NCBI RefSeq assembly: GCF_963678635.1
Contig: NC_087063.1
Location: 62,001-126,000 of the forward strand
Source of the DNA: Symsagittifera roscoffensis
Lineage: Eukaryota > Xenacoelomorpha > Acoela > Convolutidae
Length of the DNA: 64,000 nucleotides
Direction: 5' to 3'
The number at the start of each line of letters is the position of its first letter. The first letter of the stretch is position 1. This document shows positions 60,402-64,000 of the stretch, piece after piece. The notes beneath the pieces are model-generated. The model had not been told where the DNA came from and ran no database searches. It saw only the letters and a program-made list of their open reading frames with translations. The position numbers and the translations under genes were made by a program.

Positions 60402-60770
60402 ATGGCATATGTGGAAGTAGGACAGACATTCGTCAAGTTTTTCTACGAGACATTTGACAGCAACCGTGCAAATCTGTCGCCACTCTACACTAATGAGTCC
60501 ACACTCACCTTTGAAGGCCAGCAGTTCAAGGGCAACGAGGAAGTGATGAAGAAAATAGTCAACCTGCCCATCAAAGTAGTTCAACATGTCATCACCACAT
60601 GTGACTGTCAGCCCTTGGCCAATGCCATTGTTATTCATGTATTAGGGCAACAGAAATCAGATGATGATATGCCGCTCCCTTTCTCCGAGACATTTGTGCT
60701 CGCTCCAACCCCAGAAGGAAGTTTCTTTGTAATGAATGAGATTTACAGACTTGGCGTGCATAACGGCTAA
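60402..60770 (+). CDS. NUTF2: Nuclear transport factor 2
   Basis: The ATG at 60402 (AGTATGG, good context) gives 122 aa (human 127). NTF2 homodimers carry RanGDP into the nucleus and bind FxFG nucleoporins. The fold's landmarks are present in order: FFYETFDSNR, LTFEGQQFKG, KVVQHVITTCDCQP, GQQKSDDD and NEIYRLGVHNG. The Glu after LTF and the Asp cluster, which contact Ran in the known family, are kept. The two Trp positions of mammalian NTF2 (7 and 41) appear as Tyr and Phe. The coding part is a single exon here; TTTTCAG at 60339-60345 or CATACAG at 60384-60390 may be a 3' splice site from a 5' exon. An ATTAAA follows the stop. Confidence 0.93.
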   Translation: MAYVEVGQTFVKFFYETFDSNRANLSPLYTNESTLTFEGQQFKGNEEVMKKIVNLPIKVVQHVITTCDCQPLANAIVIHVLGQQKSDDDMPLPFSETFVLAPTPEGSFFVMNEIYRLGVHNG

Positions 60771-60779
60771 ACTTGAATT

Positions 60780-62050
60780 AAACTGAAACTGAAACATAAT
60801 GAAGTGCACTGAATGATGGCCGAATTGAACAACAGAACTGAAAATATAAAGAACTGATATTATTACTTTTAAGTAGTTTCTTCGATTTTGACTTTTGCTG
60901 CAGTTGCGTTTCATATATTTTGAAATGGTCAAATGATTATGGCTCATATTCAGTTTTAGTTGAAATACTTTGTGATGTTACTTGGAGTTCATGATGTTTT
61001 TTACGTTTCTCTTATACATTATTGCGCAATGATTAATACAGAACAATTTTCAAATACCCAATGAACATTAAAGTGTTCTTTTCTACTATGTTGAGCATCG
61101 TCATCATGTTCGTTGCAGCTGCGAGAGAAAGTGTGTTGCTGACAGGTGGCGTGCGTTCTCCTGTGAAAAAATGTATCTTTCTTAACTTCTCTTTGGCACT
61201 TTTTAGGGATTATTTCTGTATGATAGAAACAGATCATGAAAATGTATACGATCGCATTTTTTGTTCATGGTTTTTATTGAGACGCTTTAGAAAAAAATCT
61301 CAGCTTTTCTCACAACTTTTTAGTTTTTTTTTCAACAATTACTCTGCCGATTTGAAAAAGGTACCAAAAGAAAATGCGCCCACTTCCCTGTGTGCCTGCA
61401 TAATACCGTAGTCTCTTTACCCTTGCGATAAGGAAAGGTTTTGCAATCGGTTTCTACAGCTTTTTTCCGTAAATAACTTTGTTCACAGGATGTCTGAAAT
61501 TTCGTTCATCGCTACTTTCGTCAACACAGACAGATGGAAAACAGACCATTTTTGAGCATGTATGCTTTTTAAATGCCCGTTTTATTCGAATTTTTTAACG
61601 TTGATTGCAAATTTAGCAACTCCGATTTCAGTATATCCTTTTTTCTTTAGGCCTAAACGGTTTCGGCTGATAGTAATACGACTTAGAGGCTTTTTAAAGT
61701 CGTTTTTGGAGCAAAAACAGTTTAATCAGTGTTTCGAGTGAGGCCCTGAAAAATTTTACTATTTTCTGTTTACTGAGCAACGTATATCTGCTGAATAATT
61801 ACCGTTTTAGTTACCTCTTTATTACACAAGGATATCTTCTGTTTTAGTATGAACTCTCTTTTTTTACCAACCTAAGTCGCAAATATTGTTGCGATGCATT
61901 TGTTGCGACAAAATGTGTTCTTTTTGAAGTTCATTTTGATCCACCTATTAAGTAAATTAGTTTTTTATTATGTAAGTTAGGTCGTTTTTGACTGCTCGGT
62001 AACTACTCAGCTAGGTCTAATATCAAGAATTTTACCGAGGCAACAGGTTG
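60780..62050. other. AT-rich intergenic DNA, nothing recognised
   Basis: The longest frame (61061-61411) starts with a hydrophobic stretch but is otherwise composition-driven, with no recognised motif. I see no RNA gene or repeat family here. Confidence 0.5.
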
Positions 62051-62059
62051 TGGGAAGCT

Positions 62060-62460
62060 CTTCTGCATAAACGGCTAGGCCAATTTTTCAAAACAAAAAG
62101 TATTGTTCCTCGGAAAATGCAAATATTTGATTTTTTGACTGTTTTTTTGAAATTTTTTTTTTCTCGAAAACTAACCTGCGTTCGGGGCTACGCCCAATCT
62201 TTTTTACCTCAAATGTTTTTGTCCTAGGAAAAGTCAAATATTTGATTTTTTGACCGTTTTTGAAACTTGTCATTTTTTTCAAAAACCTCTAAATTCTGAG
62301 AATTTTGTTTCAGTCGCAAGGACAGATTGTTCAAGTTTCCTTATCAAGCGGCTATGCACAATTTTTTTCAGAGAAAATAATGGATTCGAAAAAAAAATAA
62401 ATTATGATTTTTTGACTGTTTTTTATTGTAGTTTTGATCCAAAAATTCCTTTATGAAAAT
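62060..62460. repeat. Second site of the dispersed AT-rich repeat
   Basis: AAAAGTCAAATATTTGATTTTTTGACCG and GGGGCTACGCCCAA segments match the family at 53640-54540, in the same orientation. Confidence 0.55.
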
Positions 62461-63011
62461 TCGTGAACGACTAAAAATTCGAGGCTCTAAAAATCAACTT
62501 ATCCTAAACGAGAATTAGAGGTCCCTCCCAACTTCCAAAATTTGTCTTGACTGAAAAACTGAATCCCTACCACGAACACGCGTTTCTCAAAACTTTGTCA
62601 AAACAATATATGATTCGTTGCTCCAGCACAATAAAGAAACAACAAATGCAGTCAAATAGCAACACAAAATAGAAAGAGATTTTTGTCGCAATTTTGTTAG
62701 AAAGACTCAGTACTTTTTTGATGAATAATTGTAGACTGAGCAAATACTCAATCAATACTTTGATATATTTGCTCGTCATAGATTTGATGCAGGTACAACA
62801 CTGAGTAGGAAGTGAAGGTGAAACCAGAAGTCCCACTCCCAATTTCTTCACGTAGTCATGTAACGAGTATTGTCTACGAGAAAAGTTGCCAATTGAAATA
62901 GCTCTTTTGCAATACTAATTAATCAGCATCGAAATACAGCGTCTTCATTTTTTCGGCTCAAATTAATTCCCTGGACAAGACTACAAAGTTTAAACTTTTC
63001 CTTTATCTATT

Positions 63012-63460
63012 ATGGAAATTGCAGCGCTAGAATGTTCACAGTTTTGCTTTTTAATGGCTGGCGTTTTATCAGTAAAAATGTTTGCTTTCAATATTGCTTC
63101 ACGAATGTTTAGCCTAAGTCCTCGAAAACTCAGTATCAGGAAACGAATGAAAAAGCGAAGTCACATGCATTTGTTTTTTATGTCACAAGTATTTAATCAG
63201 TCAATTAAACAGCTCGAAACAGCTTTTGCCTCAGAACATTTTTTGCACTATGCTCTCGGGCAGAAACTGACTTTTATTCCTCAATGATAGCTTAGGCCTG
63301 CTTCAAGTCAACCTATCATCGCGGAAATCATTTTTAAATCGACTTCTAGCTTTCAGCCTAGTCATAGGGCACATACCCGAAAATCAAATTGAAGAGGCCA
63401 TCGAGACATCAGGAAATATGCATCTTATCAATGAAATACTTGAGCAAATGAAATAACCAA
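63012..63460 (+). pseudogene. Possible frameshifted gene remnant, family unknown
   Basis: A 91-codon frame from ATG 63012 ends at 63287. A second frame, open from about 63273 to a TAA near 63459, continues with a similar amphipathic composition (it contains IEEAIETSGNMHLINEIL). A one-base shift would join them. I recognise no domain. It may be a decayed exon or transposon piece. The end of the window (63461-64000) shows no clear gene. Confidence 0.25.
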
Positions 63461-64000
63461 GTTTTTTTGCATTTCAGCCGTTCAAACTCTAAACTCACTT
63501 AATTCATTTATTAATCCGATACAAGCAACTTGAACATGAAATTCGAAAAATTAAAATTGGAAAAAATCAAGATAGCATGTAAATAGACCATACGCTGAAA
63601 ATACCATACGCTGGATACCTCCATTCAAGAAGCAGAACAACTTATGAGACTAGAAAGAAAGATTGAATTGTATTACAGTCGTTCGAAACAATTATGCCTT
63701 CCTCTATAACCACAAACAATATCGTCAAGGGATCCATATCGATTACAACAATTAAGTATACACTTGGTTGATTCGATACCCTTTCATGACGAACCCACCC
63801 ATGGGTCGTCGCAATTCCATTAGGTTTCGAAAACAGACACCACGTCATACAATTCGTTACAGACTACAAAACATTTTCAACATCGTACTCAACTCAAATG
63901 AAATCAGTTAGGAAGTAGAACTCTTAGGATAGTAATAGCAAAACCGCAACCCCGACACATTTTTATATTCCTTAGAATTATATTCAAAGTCAGGCTCTGA

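Overview
The window looks like invertebrate nuclear DNA. It has a TTAGGG-type telomere array, genes with spliceosomal introns, animal families (DAXX, SYAP1, NTF2), an LTR retroelement of the Ty3/gypsy (metavirid) type and abundant satellites and foldback elements, all in the standard genetic code. I cannot name the species. The telomere motif argues against arthropods (TTAGG) and most nematodes (TTAGGC).

Layout. 1-5.4 kb: the 3' part of a zinc-finger/tyrosine-recombinase-like gene, then three blocks of tandem repeats (about 175, 180 and 355 bp). 5.40-6.22 kb: a nearly perfect (CCCTAA)n array. 6.2-10.4 kb: a plus-strand retroelement cut at its 5' side exactly where the telomere repeats stop, and internally deleted from gag into its LTR. 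10.4-11 kb: a long palindrome in which two LTRs face each other, joined through two copies of the same 18-base tRNA-like primer-binding sequence. 10984-33950: a 22,967-bp minus-strand LTR retroelement inserted into one arm of that palindrome. Its LTRs differ by about two substitutions and one indel, so it looks young. It has three long intact ORFs: Gag-Pol (2935 aa), a 2048-aa protein with an SGNH-hydrolase domain, and a 909-aa protein of unknown function. The older LTR resumes at 33951-34347.

34.3-39.5 kb: a DAXX-like histone-chaperone gene in two exons, with a mariner-like foldback element in its intron. 39.8-44.7 kb: about 42 copies of a 116-bp satellite. 44.86-53.64 kb: a 4.1/4.7-kb tandem duplication of AT-rich DNA with tRNA-like relics. 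55.17-57.84 kb: SYAP1 in four exons, one intron being GC-AG. 58-59.5 kb: a tRNA-like sequence and a large foldback element. 60.40-60.77 kb: NTF2. The rest to 64 kb is AT-rich with no gene I can defend.

How the parts relate: Gag-Pol supplies capsid, protease, reverse transcriptase, RNase H and integrase for the giant element. ORF2 and ORF3 are element-specific additions. ORF3 starts five bases after the ORF2 stop, so translation may be coupled. The host genes on the right (chromatin, BSD-domain and nuclear-import proteins) have no evident functional link to one another or to the element.
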